Part shown: positions 42,905 through 52,299 of the stretch, in pieces
How the letters are laid out: the number at the start of each line of letters is the position of its first letter
How positions within the stretch are numbered: the stretch's first letter is position 1
Assembly: GCA_963621245.1 (NCBI GenBank)
Contig: CAVFCW010000003.1
Location: 124,001 to 188,000 of the forward strand
Source: SIG603 sp963621245
GTDB lineage: Bacteria > Bacillota > Clostridia > Oscillospirales > Acutalibacteraceae
DNA: 64,000 nt
Reading direction: 5' to 3'
Translations under genes and position numbers: made by a program
Notes under the pieces: generated by a model
What the model was told of the DNA's origin: nothing
Seen by the model: the letters and a program-made list of their open reading frames with translations, nothing else
Databases searched by the model: none

Positions 42905-45307
42905 TTATCCCGTGACTTTTTCGAGCCTTGCGAAATTAGCCATAAGCTTTTTCGTGCCGACTTTCTCAAACGAGATCTCGAGAAGGAAGTCGTTGCCCAT
43001 TTTTGTTACCGACAGCACAAGTCCCTTTCCGAAAGTTTTGTGCATAACGGTATCGCCGGCATTGTATGTACCTGCCGGGGTCGGCTTGACCTTGGGCGGA
43101 GCGGAAAATCCGCCGCCGAACGGCTTTGCTTTTGTCGGAGTTTTCTCGCTCGGAGCAGAGAACTGTGCGCTCGCAAACATATTGTTGAACGTCATTTTTT
43201 CTCTTGACGAACGTCTCTCGATAAGCTCCGTGGGAATCTCCCTTGCAAAACACGAAAGCTTGTTTCTGTTCGTCTGACCGAATACCATTCTTTGCTCGGC
43301 ATTGAGAATAAACAGCCTTTCTTTTGCTCTCGTAACGGCAACGTAAGCAAGTCTTCTCTCCTCCTCAAGCTCCTCGGGATTGTAGATCGAGCTTCTTCCC
43401 GGGAAAACTCCGTCCTCCCAGCCGGGTAAAAAGACTATCGGAAATTCAAGTCCCTTTGCGCTGTGAACCGTCATAAGTACAACGGTATCCGACTCGTTGT
43501 CGTAATTGTCAATATCGGTAATAAGTGCGATTTCCTCGAGGAAGTCCGTAAGGTTTCCGCCATCCTCCTCGTAACGTGCGATGTTGGATGCAAGCTCCTT
43601 GACGTTCTCTATTTTGTCGTCCGCTCTGTCGGGGTCGCTTGTTTTCAGATATGAGAGATAATTTGTTTTCTCGAGAATTGCCGAATAAATATCGCTTATC
43701 TTGTATTCCTCATTGTCAAGCATATCGCTCAATTCGTCAATCATTGCCGTGAATGACTTCAAGCCCTTTGCGGCACGTGAAAGTTTTGGAAAATCCTCCG
43801 CATGGCACATAACCTCGTACATGCTCTCGCCTATCTGGCGTGAGATTTCCTCCACGTTGTCAACGCTCGTGTTTCCTATGCTTCTCTTGGGCGTATTGAT
43901 AATTCTTCTGAGTCTTATCTCGTCATCGTGATTGTTGATTACGGAGAGATAAGCGAGAAGATCTTTAATCTCGGCACGCTCGTAGAATCTTAAACCGCCC
44001 AAAATTCTGTGCGGAATTCCCTGTTTTGCAAACATACGCTCAAAGGATAGCGACTGCGAGTTCATTCGGTAAAGTATCGCATAGTCTGAATATTTTTTAC
44101 CCTCGGCAACACCCTTTAAAATTTCCTCGGCAATTTTATCCGCCTCGTCCTGTTCGTCTCTTGCGGTTATAAGGACGATTTTATCGCCCTCGCCGTTTTG
44201 AGTCCACAGATTTTTACCTTTTCTCTCGGTGTTGTTCTCTATAATTGCGTTGGCGGCATCAAGAATATTCTGCGTTGAGCGGTAGTTCTGCTCAAGTCTT
44301 ATAACTTTTGCGCCAGAAAAAGTCTTTTCAAAGCTCATGATGTTCTCAATTGTCGCACCTCTGAACTTATAAATGCTCTGGTCGTCATCACCAACTACGC
44401 AGATATTTTGGCTCTTTTCAGCCAAAAGCTTAACAAAACGGTACTGGGCGTGGTTTGTGTCCTGATACTCGTCAACCATTAAATAACGGAATCTGTTCTG
44501 ATAGTATTCGAGAACATCGTCGTTTTCTTCCAAGAGTTTTACTGTATTAACTATGAGATCGTCAAAGTCCATAGCGTCGGCGTCTCTCAGTTTTTTCTGA
44601 TAAAGCTCGTAGCAAAGGCTTATTTTCTTGAGTCTGTAATCATCGCCCGCATTACTTTTGAATTCCTCTGGATCGATAAGCGAATCCTTTGCGTGAGAAA
44701 TCTCGTTGATTACGCTCTTAATCGGAAAAGCCTTGTCAGAAACATTCAGCTGCTTCATGCACTCTTTCATCATGCGCTTGCAGTCGTCGGAATCGTAAAT
44801 TGTGAAATGGCTTGTGTAACCAAGTCTGTCGGCGTCTCTTCTTAACATTCTCGCACAGCTTGAATGGAAAGTGCTTGCCCAAATCTCGTTTCCGTCATCT
44901 TCACCGAGCATATTGCAAAGTCTCTCTTTTAATTCGCCAGCCGCCTTATTTGTAAAGGTTATCGCCATAATCTTCCAAGGCTTACAAGCAGAAACGCTTA
45001 TGTGTCTTATTGTCTCGTTAGCAAGGCTTTCTTTGTCTTCAAGGTATGCTCTCATATTGAGAACATCGTCCTCGGTTACCTCTTCAGGCACAAAAGTCGA
45101 GTCCCATGCCTTGCCGTATTTGATGAGGTTTGCGATTCTGTTAACGACAACGGTTGTTTTTCCCGAACCCGCACCGGCCAAAATGAGGACGGGGCCGTCT
45201 GCCGTGAAAACAGCCTCTCTCTGCCTGTCGTTCATACGCTTAAAGTCCTTTGCGAGAACCTGTTTTCTTAAATCTATAAATTCTTCTCTTGATGTGGTAT
45301 TTAACAT
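42905..45307 (-). CDS. pcrA: ATP-dependent DNA helicase PcrA/UvrD
   Basis: An 800-residue superfamily 1A 3'-5' helicase. Walker A is LILAGAGSGKTTVV, Walker B is YLMVDEYQDTNHAQ, motif III is VVGDDDQSIYKFRGA, motif IV is LEQNYRSTQNIL, motif V is VLMTVHSAKGLEFPIVFLPG and motif VI is YVAVTRAKERL. The C-terminal GDTVMHKTFGKGLV is the Tudor-like RNA-polymerase-binding end typical of PcrA. It acts in nucleotide excision repair and in clearing stalled replication. Confidence 0.96.
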   Translation of the reverse strand: MLNTTSREEFIDLRKQVLAKDFKRMNDRQREAVFTADGPVLILAGAGSGKTTVVVNRIANLIKYGKAWDSTFVPEEVTEDDVLNMRAYLEDKESLANETIRHISVSACKPWKIMAITFTNKAAGELKERLCNMLGEDDGNEIWASTFHSSCARMLRRDADRLGYTSHFTIYDSDDCKRMMKECMKQLNVSDKAFPIKSVINEISHAKDSLIDPEEFKSNAGDDYRLKKISLCYELYQKKLRDADAMDFDDLIVNTVKLLEENDDVLEYYQNRFRYLMVDEYQDTNHAQYRFVKLLAEKSQNICVVGDDDQSIYKFRGATIENIMSFEKTFSGAKVIRLEQNYRSTQNILDAANAIIENNTERKGKNLWTQNGEGDKIVLITARDEQDEADKIAEEILKGVAEGKKYSDYAILYRMNSQSLSFERMFAKQGIPHRILGGLRFYERAEIKDLLAYLSVINNHDDEIRLRRIINTPKRSIGNTSVDNVEEISRQIGESMYEVMCHAEDFPKLSRAAKGLKSFTAMIDELSDMLDNEEYKISDIYSAILEKTNYLSYLKTSDPDRADDKIENVKELASNIARYEEDGGNLTDFLEEIALITDIDNYDNESDTVVLMTVHSAKGLEFPIVFLPGWEDGVFPGRSSIYNPEELEEERRLAYVAVTRAKERLFILNAEQRMVFGQTNRNKLSCFAREIPTELIERRSSREKMTFNNMFASAQFSAPSEKTPTKAKPFGGGFSAPPKVKPTPAGTYNAGDTVMHKTFGKGLVLSVTKMGNDFLLEISFEKVGTKKLMANFARLEKVTG

Positions 45308-45395
45308 TTAATTCCCTTTTCTTTTGAGTTTTATTGCTTTTGGGTTATTAAGACCGAATGACCCCACTTTTTAAGGCGGGGCAAACGCACATAAG

Positions 45396-45424
45396 ATTAT
45401 ATATCATTTGACCGTTACAATCAA
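45396..45424 (-). promoter_or_regulatory. Promoter of pcrA
   Basis: TTGATT (45419-45424) and TATAAT (45396-45401) on the minus strand with a 17-base spacer. No LexA-like box was found beside it. Confidence 0.65.
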
Positions 45425-45548
45425 TCAAAAACAATCAAAACACGGTAATGTGCCGATTGTTGTTCCAAAACGAACCCCACCCTCTGTAATTTGAGACTTA
45501 TCAGGAAAATTTATTGCAAACGATTAAAGCTTTTAAACACAAACTTTA
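45425..45548. other. Gene-free stretch between divergent promoters
   Basis: No reading frame of note. It contains an AACAATC/GATTGTT inverted repeat around 45430-45462 that could be a regulator site between pcrA and the small membrane-protein gene. Confidence 0.4.
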
Positions 45549-45577
45549 TTTACAACCTTGCTTTTTAGTGATAAAAT
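45549..45577 (+). promoter_or_regulatory. Promoter of the 32-residue protein (and possibly metG-tatD)
   Basis: TTTACA (45549-45554) and TAAAAT (45572-45577) with a 17-base spacer, about 30 bases before the small gene's start. Confidence 0.7.
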
Positions 45578-45608
45578 AACCTTAATTGTGACAAGGGAGA
45601 TGATATTA

Positions 45609-45707
45609 ATGAGCGAGAAAAACCGCAAGCTGTTCATAAGAATAGTCTCATGTTTTCTTGCCGTGCTTATGATCTTATCGGTCTTTGCATCGGTACTTTT
45701 TAATTAA
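45609..45707 (+). CDS. Small membrane protein, 32 residues (DUF4044/Prli42-like layout)
   Basis: A 32-codon gene. A basic N-terminus MSEKNRKLFIRIV is followed by one hydrophobic helix, CFLAVLMILSVFASVLF. The site AAGGGAGATG lies a few bases upstream and a promoter with a 17-base spacer precedes it. A charged N-terminus, one helix and about 31 residues are the layout of Prli42 (stressosome-associated miniprotein) and related DUF4044 proteins of Gram-positives. Homology is inferred from layout, not alignment. Confidence 0.65.
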   Translation: MSEKNRKLFIRIVSCFLAVLMILSVFASVLFN

Positions 45708-45725
45708 TCCCGGAAAAAATAAAAC

Positions 45726-45759
45726 ACGGTTTGATTTGGGCTTTTCTTATTCAAACCGT
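45726..45759 (+). promoter_or_regulatory. Hairpin in the metG leader
   Basis: ACGGTTTGA and TCAAACCGT form a perfect 9-bp stem around a 16-base loop ending about 16 bases before the metG start. It has no T-run and none of the conserved T-box sequences, so it may modulate ribosome access or mRNA stability. Confidence 0.4.
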
Positions 45760-45775
45760 CAAAGAGGTAAAATAT

Positions 45776-47725
45776 ATGGCAAATAAAGGAAAATACTATC
45801 TTACTACCGCTATCGCTTACGCAAGCGGCAGACCGCACATCGGCAACACCTACGAGATTGTTCTCGCAGACTCAATCGCAAGATACAAGCGTCTTGAGGG
45901 CTACGACGTTTTCTTCCAGACAGGCACCGACGAGCACGGTCAGAAAATTGAGGAAAAAGCAAACGCCGCCGGCGTAACTCCCAAGGAGTATGTCGACAAG
46001 GTTGCGGGTGTAATCAAGGCTAACTGGGACGTCATGAACACAAGCTATGATAAATTTATCAGAACAACAGACGACTACCACGAGCGTCAGGTTCAGAAAA
46101 TTTTTAAAAAGCTTTACGATAAGGGCGACATCTACAAGGGATACTACGAGGGACTTTACTGCACACCGTGCGAGAGCTTCTTCACGGAGTCTCAGCTTGT
46201 TGACGGCAAATGCCCCGACTGCGGCAGAGAGGTAAAGCCGGCTAAGGAAGAGGCTTACTTCTTCAAGATGAGCAAATATGCCGACAGACTCATAGAGCAC
46301 ATCAACTCTCACCCCGAGTTCATTCAGCCGGTTCAGAGAAAGAACGAGATGATGAATAACTTCCTTCTCCCCGGTCTTCAGGATCTTTGCGTCTCGAGAA
46401 CATCATTTAAGTGGGGTGTTCCCGTTGACTTCGATCCCAAGCACGTTGTTTATGTTTGGCTTGACGCTCTCACAAACTACATCACAGGTATCGGCTACGA
46501 TGCTGACGGAAACAGCACCGAGCAGTTCGGCAAACTTTGGCCCGCAGACTTGCACCTTATCGGAAAGGACATCATCCGTTTCCACACAATCTACTGGCCG
46601 ATATTCCTCATGGCTCTCGATATTCCCCTTCCTAAGCAGGTTTTCGGTCATCCGTGGCTTCTTCAGGGCGGCGACAAAATGTCCAAGTCCAAGGGCAATG
46701 TTATTTATGCCGACGATCTCGTCGAGCTTTACGGCGTTGACGCAGCGAGATATTTCGTAATTCACGAGATGCCTTTTGAGTCCGACGGTACAATCACTTG
46801 GGAACTCATGACCGAGAGAACAAACTCCGACCTCGCAAACACCCTCGGTAACCTTGTCAACAGAACAATTGCCATGACAAACAAGTATTTCGGCGGTGTT
46901 GTCGAGAACACGGGCGTAAACGAAGAGGTTGACGACGAACTCAAGGCAGTTGTTACATCCGCACGCGAGAAAGTAACAGCTAAAATGGATAAATTAAGAG
47001 TTGCCGACGCACTCACCGAGATTTTCACGGTATACAAGCGCTGCAACAAGTATATTGACGAGACCATGCCCTGGGCACTCGCAAAGGACGAAGAGAAACT
47101 TTCGAGACTTAAAACTGTTCTCTATAACCTCGTTGAGAGTATTTGCATCGCAACAACTCTCCTCAAGCCTTTCCTTCCCGACACTGCCGATAAGATTTTC
47201 GCTCAGCTCGGCACCGAGATAAGAGAGTATGACGATCTCGATAAGTTCGGACTTTATCCGAACGGCGGCAAGGTAACAGATAAGCCCGAGATTCTCTTTG
47301 CAAGAATAGATCAAAAGGAAATGGACGCTAAAATCGAGGCTGTCATGGCAAAATACGCGCCCAAGGAGGAAGAGCCCGAGGACGACTACGAGGAGCTTCC
47401 GAAGATTGACTTTGATGATTTTGCAAAGGTCGAGATGAAGGTTGTCGTTGTCAAGGACTGCGAAAAGGTAAAGAAAGCAAAAAAGCTTCTCAAGTTCACT
47501 CTTGACGACGGTCACGGCGAGAGAACAATCGTTTCGGGAATTGCAAAGTGGTATCAGCCCGAAGAGCTTGTCGGCAAACACCTTGTTGCCGTAACAAATC
47601 TCAAACCGAGAACCCTTTGCGGCATCGAGTCCAACGGTATGCTTCTTTCGGCAGAGATTGACGAGGAGAACATCAAGCTCATCATGGTTGACGAGAGCAT
47701 TCCCGCAGGAGCAAGACTTTCATGA
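45776..47725 (+). CDS. metG: Methionyl-tRNA synthetase
   Basis: A 649-residue class I synthetase charging tRNA-Met. The HIGH-type motif is ASGRPHIGNTYE, the zinc knuckle is CTPCESFF...CPDC, and KMSKS is in GGDKMSKSKGNVIY. The C-terminal 110 residues form a tRNA-binding (EMAPII-like) domain, starting IDFDDFAKVEMKVV. The start MANKGKYYLTT is preferred (AGAGG upstream) over an earlier in-frame start at 45731. It overlaps tatD by four bases. Confidence 0.97.
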   Translation: MANKGKYYLTTAIAYASGRPHIGNTYEIVLADSIARYKRLEGYDVFFQTGTDEHGQKIEEKANAAGVTPKEYVDKVAGVIKANWDVMNTSYDKFIRTTDDYHERQVQKIFKKLYDKGDIYKGYYEGLYCTPCESFFTESQLVDGKCPDCGREVKPAKEEAYFFKMSKYADRLIEHINSHPEFIQPVQRKNEMMNNFLLPGLQDLCVSRTSFKWGVPVDFDPKHVVYVWLDALTNYITGIGYDADGNSTEQFGKLWPADLHLIGKDIIRFHTIYWPIFLMALDIPLPKQVFGHPWLLQGGDKMSKSKGNVIYADDLVELYGVDAARYFVIHEMPFESDGTITWELMTERTNSDLANTLGNLVNRTIAMTNKYFGGVVENTGVNEEVDDELKAVVTSAREKVTAKMDKLRVADALTEIFTVYKRCNKYIDETMPWALAKDEEKLSRLKTVLYNLVESICIATTLLKPFLPDTADKIFAQLGTEIREYDDLDKFGLYPNGGKVTDKPEILFARIDQKEMDAKIEAVMAKYAPKEEEPEDDYEELPKIDFDDFAKVEMKVVVVKDCEKVKKAKKLLKFTLDDGHGERTIVSGIAKWYQPEELVGKHLVAVTNLKPRTLCGIESNGMLLSAEIDEENIKLIMVDESIPAGARLS

Positions 47726-48483
47726 TCTTCGACTCACATTCGCACTATGACGATGAGGCCTTTGACGCAGACAGAGAAGAGCTTTTAAGAGAAATTCTCC
47801 CTCAAAAGGGCGTCGAGGGCGTCATCGATATGAGTTCGAGCTTCGAGAGCATCGATAAGGTGTTAAAGCTCACAGAAGAGTTTCCGAACGTTTACGGCGC
47901 AGTGGGAATTCACCCCGAGAACGCACTTAATCTTCCCGAAAACTGGCTCGAGTATGTTGAAGAATGCACCAAGCACGAGAAAATCGTTGCTATCGGTGAA
48001 ATCGGACTTGACTACTACTGGGAGGACGAATGTCCCCGAGAGATACAAAAGCCTGTTTTCATCGAACAGATTAAGCTTGCAAACCGCTTGAGTCTGCCCA
48101 TTTCGGTTCACGACCGTGACGCTCACGGCGATACATTCGATATTCTGCGTGAGTACAAACCGAGGGGCGTGGTTCACTGTTTTTCGGGCAGCGTGGAAAT
48201 GTCAAGAGAAATAGTAAAGCTTGGAATGTACATCGGAGTTGGCGGCGTTGTCACATTTAAAAACGCAAGACATTCTGTCGAGGTTGTACGTGACATTCCG
48301 CTTGAGAGACTTCTTCTCGAGACGGATTGCCCCTACCTCTCACCCGTGCCGATGCGCGGCAAGCGAAACGATTCTTCGCTTATTGCTTACACGGCGGCAA
48401 AGGTTGCGGAAATAAGAGAAATCTCAATTGACGAGGTTCTTTCGGCTTCAAGGCAGAACATCAAAGATTTGTTCGGAATTTAA
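47722..48483 (+). CDS. tatD: TatD-family metal-dependent DNase
   Basis: A 253-residue TIM-barrel metallohydrolase. Ligands are visible in IFDSHSHYDDEAFD, AIGEIGLDYYWE, PISVHDRDAHGD, VVHCFSGSVEM and LLETDCPYLSPVPMRGKRN. Members act as 3'-5' DNases or D-aminoacyl hydrolases. The ATG overlaps the metG stop (ATGA), a common metG-tatD coupling in Bacillota. Confidence 0.94.
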   Translation: MIFDSHSHYDDEAFDADREELLREILPQKGVEGVIDMSSSFESIDKVLKLTEEFPNVYGAVGIHPENALNLPENWLEYVEECTKHEKIVAIGEIGLDYYWEDECPREIQKPVFIEQIKLANRLSLPISVHDRDAHGDTFDILREYKPRGVVHCFSGSVEMSREIVKLGMYIGVGGVVTFKNARHSVEVVRDIPLERLLLETDCPYLSPVPMRGKRNDSSLIAYTAAKVAEIREISIDEVLSASRQNIKDLFGI

Positions 48484-48502
48484 AAATCAATATACATAAA
48501 GA

Positions 48503-48533
48503 AAACGGAGAGAATTTTTGATTCTCTCCGTTT
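48503..48533. terminator. Bidirectional terminator after tatD
   Basis: The perfect 13-bp stem AAACGGAGAGAAT/ATTCTCTCCGTTT has a five-base loop and T-rich flanks in both directions. It separates tatD from the converging membrane-protein gene. Confidence 0.9.
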
Positions 48534-48550
48534 GATTTTTTATTGATTCT

Positions 48551-48964
48551 TTATTTACTTTTTCTTCTCGGTTTAACCACATATGTCAAACACGCATTGT
48601 AAATAAGCGGCAGAATAAACATCAAAAGCGAAAGAACGATGTCGTGAACCGTTAGGTAAACGCCGAAACCGACCTTGAGCGAAAATGTCACGGTATAAAG
48701 AAGAGCCGCCAAGAGCATATAAACCACAAGCTTGATAAGTTTTCTCCTGTGACCGTTGCGCACACCGGATACACTCACGATTCCCGCGACAACCAAATAA
48801 AAGGTTTGGAGAAAAATTTCAAAAAACGTGAACGGCAGCGGAAACATTCTGAAATAAAAACTGCCCGCATGAATGATGTTCAGTTTGATGAAATAGTAGT
48901 AAATCACAAGAGCTATCGGAAATATCGGTATGCTTACAAGCTTTACCTGTTTTTTAACGCTCAT
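48551..48964 (-). CDS. Hypothetical four-helix membrane protein
   Basis: A 137-residue protein with about four hydrophobic segments (around residues 10-25, 42-65, 78-97 and 103-128) and a basic C-terminus (KPRRKSK). No family is recognised. Its start overlaps the end of the phosphodiesterase gene by four bases, so it is translationally coupled as the last gene of the six-gene operon. Confidence 0.72.
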   Translation of the reverse strand: MSVKKQVKLVSIPIFPIALVIYYYFIKLNIIHAGSFYFRMFPLPFTFFEIFLQTFYLVVAGIVSVSGVRNGHRRKLIKLVVYMLLAALLYTVTFSLKVGFGVYLTVHDIVLSLLMFILPLIYNACLTYVVKPRRKSK

Positions 48965-49509
48965 AAGATGTAAGACTTGACTTCTTCGCCGTCAAGAACT
49001 TTCCAAACGATTTTCTCGTCGTCGATAACCATATAACCGTGGTGGCTGTTCTCTTTCGGAATTGAAACCGAACCCGGGTTGATATATGTGAAATTATCGT
49101 GCTCATTGAGTGCCGGCACGTGAGTGTGACCGTTGAGAAGAATGTCTCCCTTTTTGAGCTTGGGCGGATTATTCTCACCGTAAATATGTCCGTGAGTTGC
49201 AAATATCATTCTGTTTCCCGCAAAAAGCACGCAGTAATCGGCAAGGCACGGGAAATTAAGCACCATTTGATCGACCTCTGCCTCGCAGTTTCCTCTTACG
49301 CAGAGAATCTTAGAGCTAACTTTCTCGTCATTCAAAAGTGCGATAACCTCCTTTGGAGCGTACTCCTTAGGAAGATCGTTTCTCGGGCCGTGATAGAGCA
49401 AATCTCCGAGAAGAAGAAGTCTGTCGGGATTTTCTCTCTCAAATGCATCGAGCATCTCACGGCAATAGTAAGCCGAGCCGTGAATATCGGAAGCAACCAT
49501 TATTTTCAT
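48961..49509 (-). CDS. yfcE: YfcE-type phosphodiesterase (metallophosphoesterase)
   Basis: A 182-residue calcineurin-like phosphoesterase. Metal-binding motifs are SDIHGS (residues 7-12), LLLGDLLYHGPRN, VRGNCEAEVD, IFATHGHIYGEN and NGHTHVPA. The length fits the small YfcE/MJ0936 branch, which hydrolyses phosphodiesters in vitro. It lies immediately after the CmpB-like gene. Confidence 0.9.
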   Translation of the reverse strand: MKIMVASDIHGSAYYCREMLDAFERENPDRLLLLGDLLYHGPRNDLPKEYAPKEVIALLNDEKVSSKILCVRGNCEAEVDQMVLNFPCLADYCVLFAGNRMIFATHGHIYGENNPPKLKKGDILLNGHTHVPALNEHDNFTYINPGSVSIPKENSHHGYMVIDDEKIVWKVLDGEEVKSYIL

Positions 49510-50552
49510 TATCTTGTTTTCCTTTCGCTAAGAGTATTTTTGAACTCCTCAAATGCCGCCTGATACTTCGGCGAGACGGCTGTCGGATTTCGCTTGAGAA
49601 GTGATTTTGTGTCTCGGTATTGTCTTTCGGGCAAACTCGGAAGCTTTGAATAAAGCTTTTTGGTAGCCTCTTTGAGTAAGGAAATCTCGAGAAGAGTTCT
49701 CTCCTTTTCGGCTTTCTCCTCCTCGTTTAGTTCCTCATCGGAGCGGCTGCCACGAATGTAATTTTCAGCCGCCTGAAGTTTCTCGGAAGCCGCAAGTGAA
49801 AAGCTCTCGTACTTGTCGTGAAGTAAATCGACATACTCCTGCTTTGTTTTCGGCACGCTGTCGATTGCCTCACGGGTTTTCTCACCGAGTTTATCCTTTG
49901 CTTCGCTGAGTTCTTTCATCATCTGGCTTGTGCGCTCCTTAAGCTCGGCGGTAGATTTTGTCATGCCCTCGCTGAGTTTGACCGCACGCTCGCGAATTCC
50001 CTCGACTGCGGAGTTATTCTCGCTCAGTTTAAGCAAGAGTGCCTTGAAATCGAGAGCCGTCTTGAAGGACGATGTGAAGTCGGCGGTGAAACCTATAGTT
50101 AGCACGAGTGAAATTCCCTCGCGCCAAGTGTGCGGTATCTGTGAGACAAGCCCGTAAGTCGGCGGATAAACAAACTGCATAAGACCGACTCCCGCAAAGC
50201 CCCACAAAAGGCAGGACGCCCAGTAGATGTGTCCGTTAAGGTTAAGCGGCTTGTCGGAATAATCCCAGTAGCGGACATTGAATAGTTTTTCCATAGCCGC
50301 CCCCGTGAAATACTCGAGAAGCGAACAGGAAACTATGCTTACAACAAAGGTTAAGGGCACGCTGTCACGCACGTGGTAAGTCGTGATTATTATAATCATC
50401 GCCCCCGAGCCGTAAATCGGCAGAAAGGGACCGCGGCAGAAACCGCGGTTTACCCATTTTCTCTGAGAAACGGAAACGTACAGAGATTCCCAAACCCAGC
50501 CTACAAAACAGTAGGCAAAAAACAGTATGACATAAATAGAAAGTTCAATCAT
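49509..50552 (-). CDS. CmpB-like membrane protein (putative ABC-transporter type IV family)
   Basis: A 347-residue protein. The first 150 residues carry about five membrane segments with the family signature FCFVGWVWE-like (AYCFVGWVWESLYVS), RGFCRGPFLPIYGSGA and EYFTGAAMEKLFNVRYWDYSDKPLNLNGHI. The rest (about 165-345) is polar and heptad-rich, a likely cytoplasmic coiled coil. Despite the family name there is no ATPase partner. It shares a single base with pepD upstream. Confidence 0.85.
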   Translation of the reverse strand: MIELSIYVILFFAYCFVGWVWESLYVSVSQRKWVNRGFCRGPFLPIYGSGAMIIIITTYHVRDSVPLTFVVSIVSCSLLEYFTGAAMEKLFNVRYWDYSDKPLNLNGHIYWASCLLWGFAGVGLMQFVYPPTYGLVSQIPHTWREGISLVLTIGFTADFTSSFKTALDFKALLLKLSENNSAVEGIRERAVKLSEGMTKSTAELKERTSQMMKELSEAKDKLGEKTREAIDSVPKTKQEYVDLLHDKYESFSLAASEKLQAAENYIRGSRSDEELNEEEKAEKERTLLEISLLKEATKKLYSKLPSLPERQYRDTKSLLKRNPTAVSPKYQAAFEEFKNTLSERKTR

Positions 50553-52003
50553 TATTTCAATCTTTCAAGAAGTAATTTAACAAAACGGTACACCTTGTCG
50601 AATGATTCAAGGTTTAAGTACTCGTCTGTCGTGTGGCAAAATCTGCCGATCGGCGCAAACATAACTATGTCAAGTCCGGGCATCTTCGGCAGGAAATTGC
50701 AGGCTTCAAGTCCGCCGGGACAAATCTCCTCGTTCATCTCGTGGCCGTAGAACTCACGCATAAGCTCAGCGGTCAGGTTTCTCATGTATGAATCGGGGTC
50801 ATAATCCCACGGCTCGTAGCGTGAAGAAATTTCGGTTTTCGCACCGCAAAGCTCCGCTATAAGCTTAATGCGGTTGTTGACGCTTCTCTTGTAGTCGGAG
50901 TTCTCGTTTCTGTTTGACATTGTGAGGGTGAATTTCTTGTTTTCGCCAAACTCAACCTTACCGATGTTATTAACGCTTGTCATGCTTCCGTTAGACGGCT
51001 TAAGCGTAAAGTGATTAGACGGCATTAGGTAGATGAGATTTACAATATCCTTTGTTTCTTTCTCCCCTATCTCGCTTGAAACATCAGCTTTTTTAATTTC
51101 AAGCTTAAGCTCCTGTTTTCCGTCATCAAGTTCCTTTTTGATTATCTCAAATTCCTTTTTGATAATCATTTCTGCAGCTTCAAGGTCGCTGTTTTCAAGT
51201 GAAATAAGCGTTTCTGTTTCAACAGGCGGATAGTTCTCGGCTACACCGCCGTTCATGGAAGACAAGCGGTAAGCTATTCCGCCCTCACGCAGTGTATACA
51301 AAATTCTGCCGATAATTTTAACGCCGTTAAACTGCTCGGGGTGAACCATGGTCTCGCTGTAAACAGGCTGAAGACCCGAAACCTTTACAAAAAGTCCGCT
51401 CTTGTCGCAAGCAGTTCTCTCGGCGTCTTTCGTTACGACAACCAAATCCGACGAGAAGCACGATACCGTGCTGACCCACTCGTAGGTTTCGCCCATAACG
51501 TCAAGGCCTATCATTCTTCTTGCGGTGAGCTTGTCAGTATCGAGTGCCGCCGCGCCATAACAACCGTTCTCCTCCTGAGAAGTGAAAACAAGCTCAAGCG
51601 GCGGATGCGGATAATCGTTTTCCTCCATGAGTGCCAAAAGATAAGCTACGCCGTAGCCGTCGTCAGCACCGAGAGTTGTTCCCTTTGCCCTCACGTTTCC
51701 GTCTTCGTCAACAAAAAGCTTAAGGGGATCTGTTTCAAATACATGGTCGGAATCGGGTGACTTAACGCACACCATATCAAGGTGAGCCTGAAGCATGACG
51801 GTCGGGGAATTTTCATACCCCGACGACGCCGGCTTCTTAACGATTACGTTCCACATGTCGTCCTGAAAGTACTCAAGGCCGAGTTCTTTTGCCACAGAAC
51901 AAACATAGTCCGAAACTGCTTTTTCGCCCTCGGACGGATGCGGAATTGCGCAAATCGCCTCAAAATATTTCTGATGTGCCTTTGAGTTGTCAAGCACGCT
52001 CAT
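50552..52003 (-). CDS. pepD: Aminoacyl-histidine dipeptidase (M20C)
   Basis: A 483-residue zinc peptidase that cleaves Xaa-His and related dipeptides in the cytoplasm. Metal and catalytic motifs are LQAHLDMVCVK, GTTLGADDGYGVAYLLALME (bridging Asp), VFTSQEENGCYGA (catalytic Glu), LDVMGE and the C-terminal APIGRFCHTTDEYLNL. The length is normal for PepD. It starts five bases after the ferredoxin gene. Confidence 0.94.
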   Translation of the reverse strand: MSVLDNSKAHQKYFEAICAIPHPSEGEKAVSDYVCSVAKELGLEYFQDDMWNVIVKKPASSGYENSPTVMLQAHLDMVCVKSPDSDHVFETDPLKLFVDEDGNVRAKGTTLGADDGYGVAYLLALMEENDYPHPPLELVFTSQEENGCYGAAALDTDKLTARRMIGLDVMGETYEWVSTVSCFSSDLVVVTKDAERTACDKSGLFVKVSGLQPVYSETMVHPEQFNGVKIIGRILYTLREGGIAYRLSSMNGGVAENYPPVETETLISLENSDLEAAEMIIKKEFEIIKKELDDGKQELKLEIKKADVSSEIGEKETKDIVNLIYLMPSNHFTLKPSNGSMTSVNNIGKVEFGENKKFTLTMSNRNENSDYKRSVNNRIKLIAELCGAKTEISSRYEPWDYDPDSYMRNLTAELMREFYGHEMNEEICPGGLEACNFLPKMPGLDIVMFAPIGRFCHTTDEYLNLESFDKVYRFVKLLLERLK

Positions 52004-52008
52004 GATAA

Positions 52009-52299
52009 TTACACCTTATTCTCGATAATCGGAATGAATCTTGCACGGTTCATAAGCGGATGGCGAAGGCTGATTGCACCTTCAATCGGACACTCTATAA
52101 CACAGCATCCGCAGTAGTAGCACTCACCGGGATACATAACAATCGGATGCTTGCCCTTGCCCTGAGGAACAAGAATATCGCACTGGCAAACCTCGGCACA
52201 GCGGCCGCAGCCTATGCATTTACTCTCGTCATAGCTTATGGGACTTGTCGAGCAGGTAACAACGCTCGCAGAAAATTCCTTCTTCTCAAATTCAGACAT
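52009..52299 (-). CDS. Two-cluster [4Fe-4S] ferredoxin (AprB-like)
   Basis: A 96-residue protein with two cysteine clusters: CIGCGRCAEVCQCD (near residues 27-40) and CYYCGCCVIECP (near 57-68). The arrangement and the tail (AISLRHPLM...ARFIPII) resemble the beta subunit of adenylylsulfate reductase or of related fumarate-reductase-like enzymes. Its start overlaps the flavoprotein stop by one base, so the two are coupled partners. Confidence 0.88.
   Translation of the reverse strand: MSEFEKKEFSASVVTCSTSPISYDESKCIGCGRCAEVCQCDILVPQGKGKHPIVMYPGECYYCGCCVIECPIEGAISLRHPLMNRARFIPIIENKV

Noticed and set aside
45425..45775. T-box leader for metG
   Set aside because: No T-box consensus (AGGGTGGNACCGCG) or specifier stem arrangement is present.
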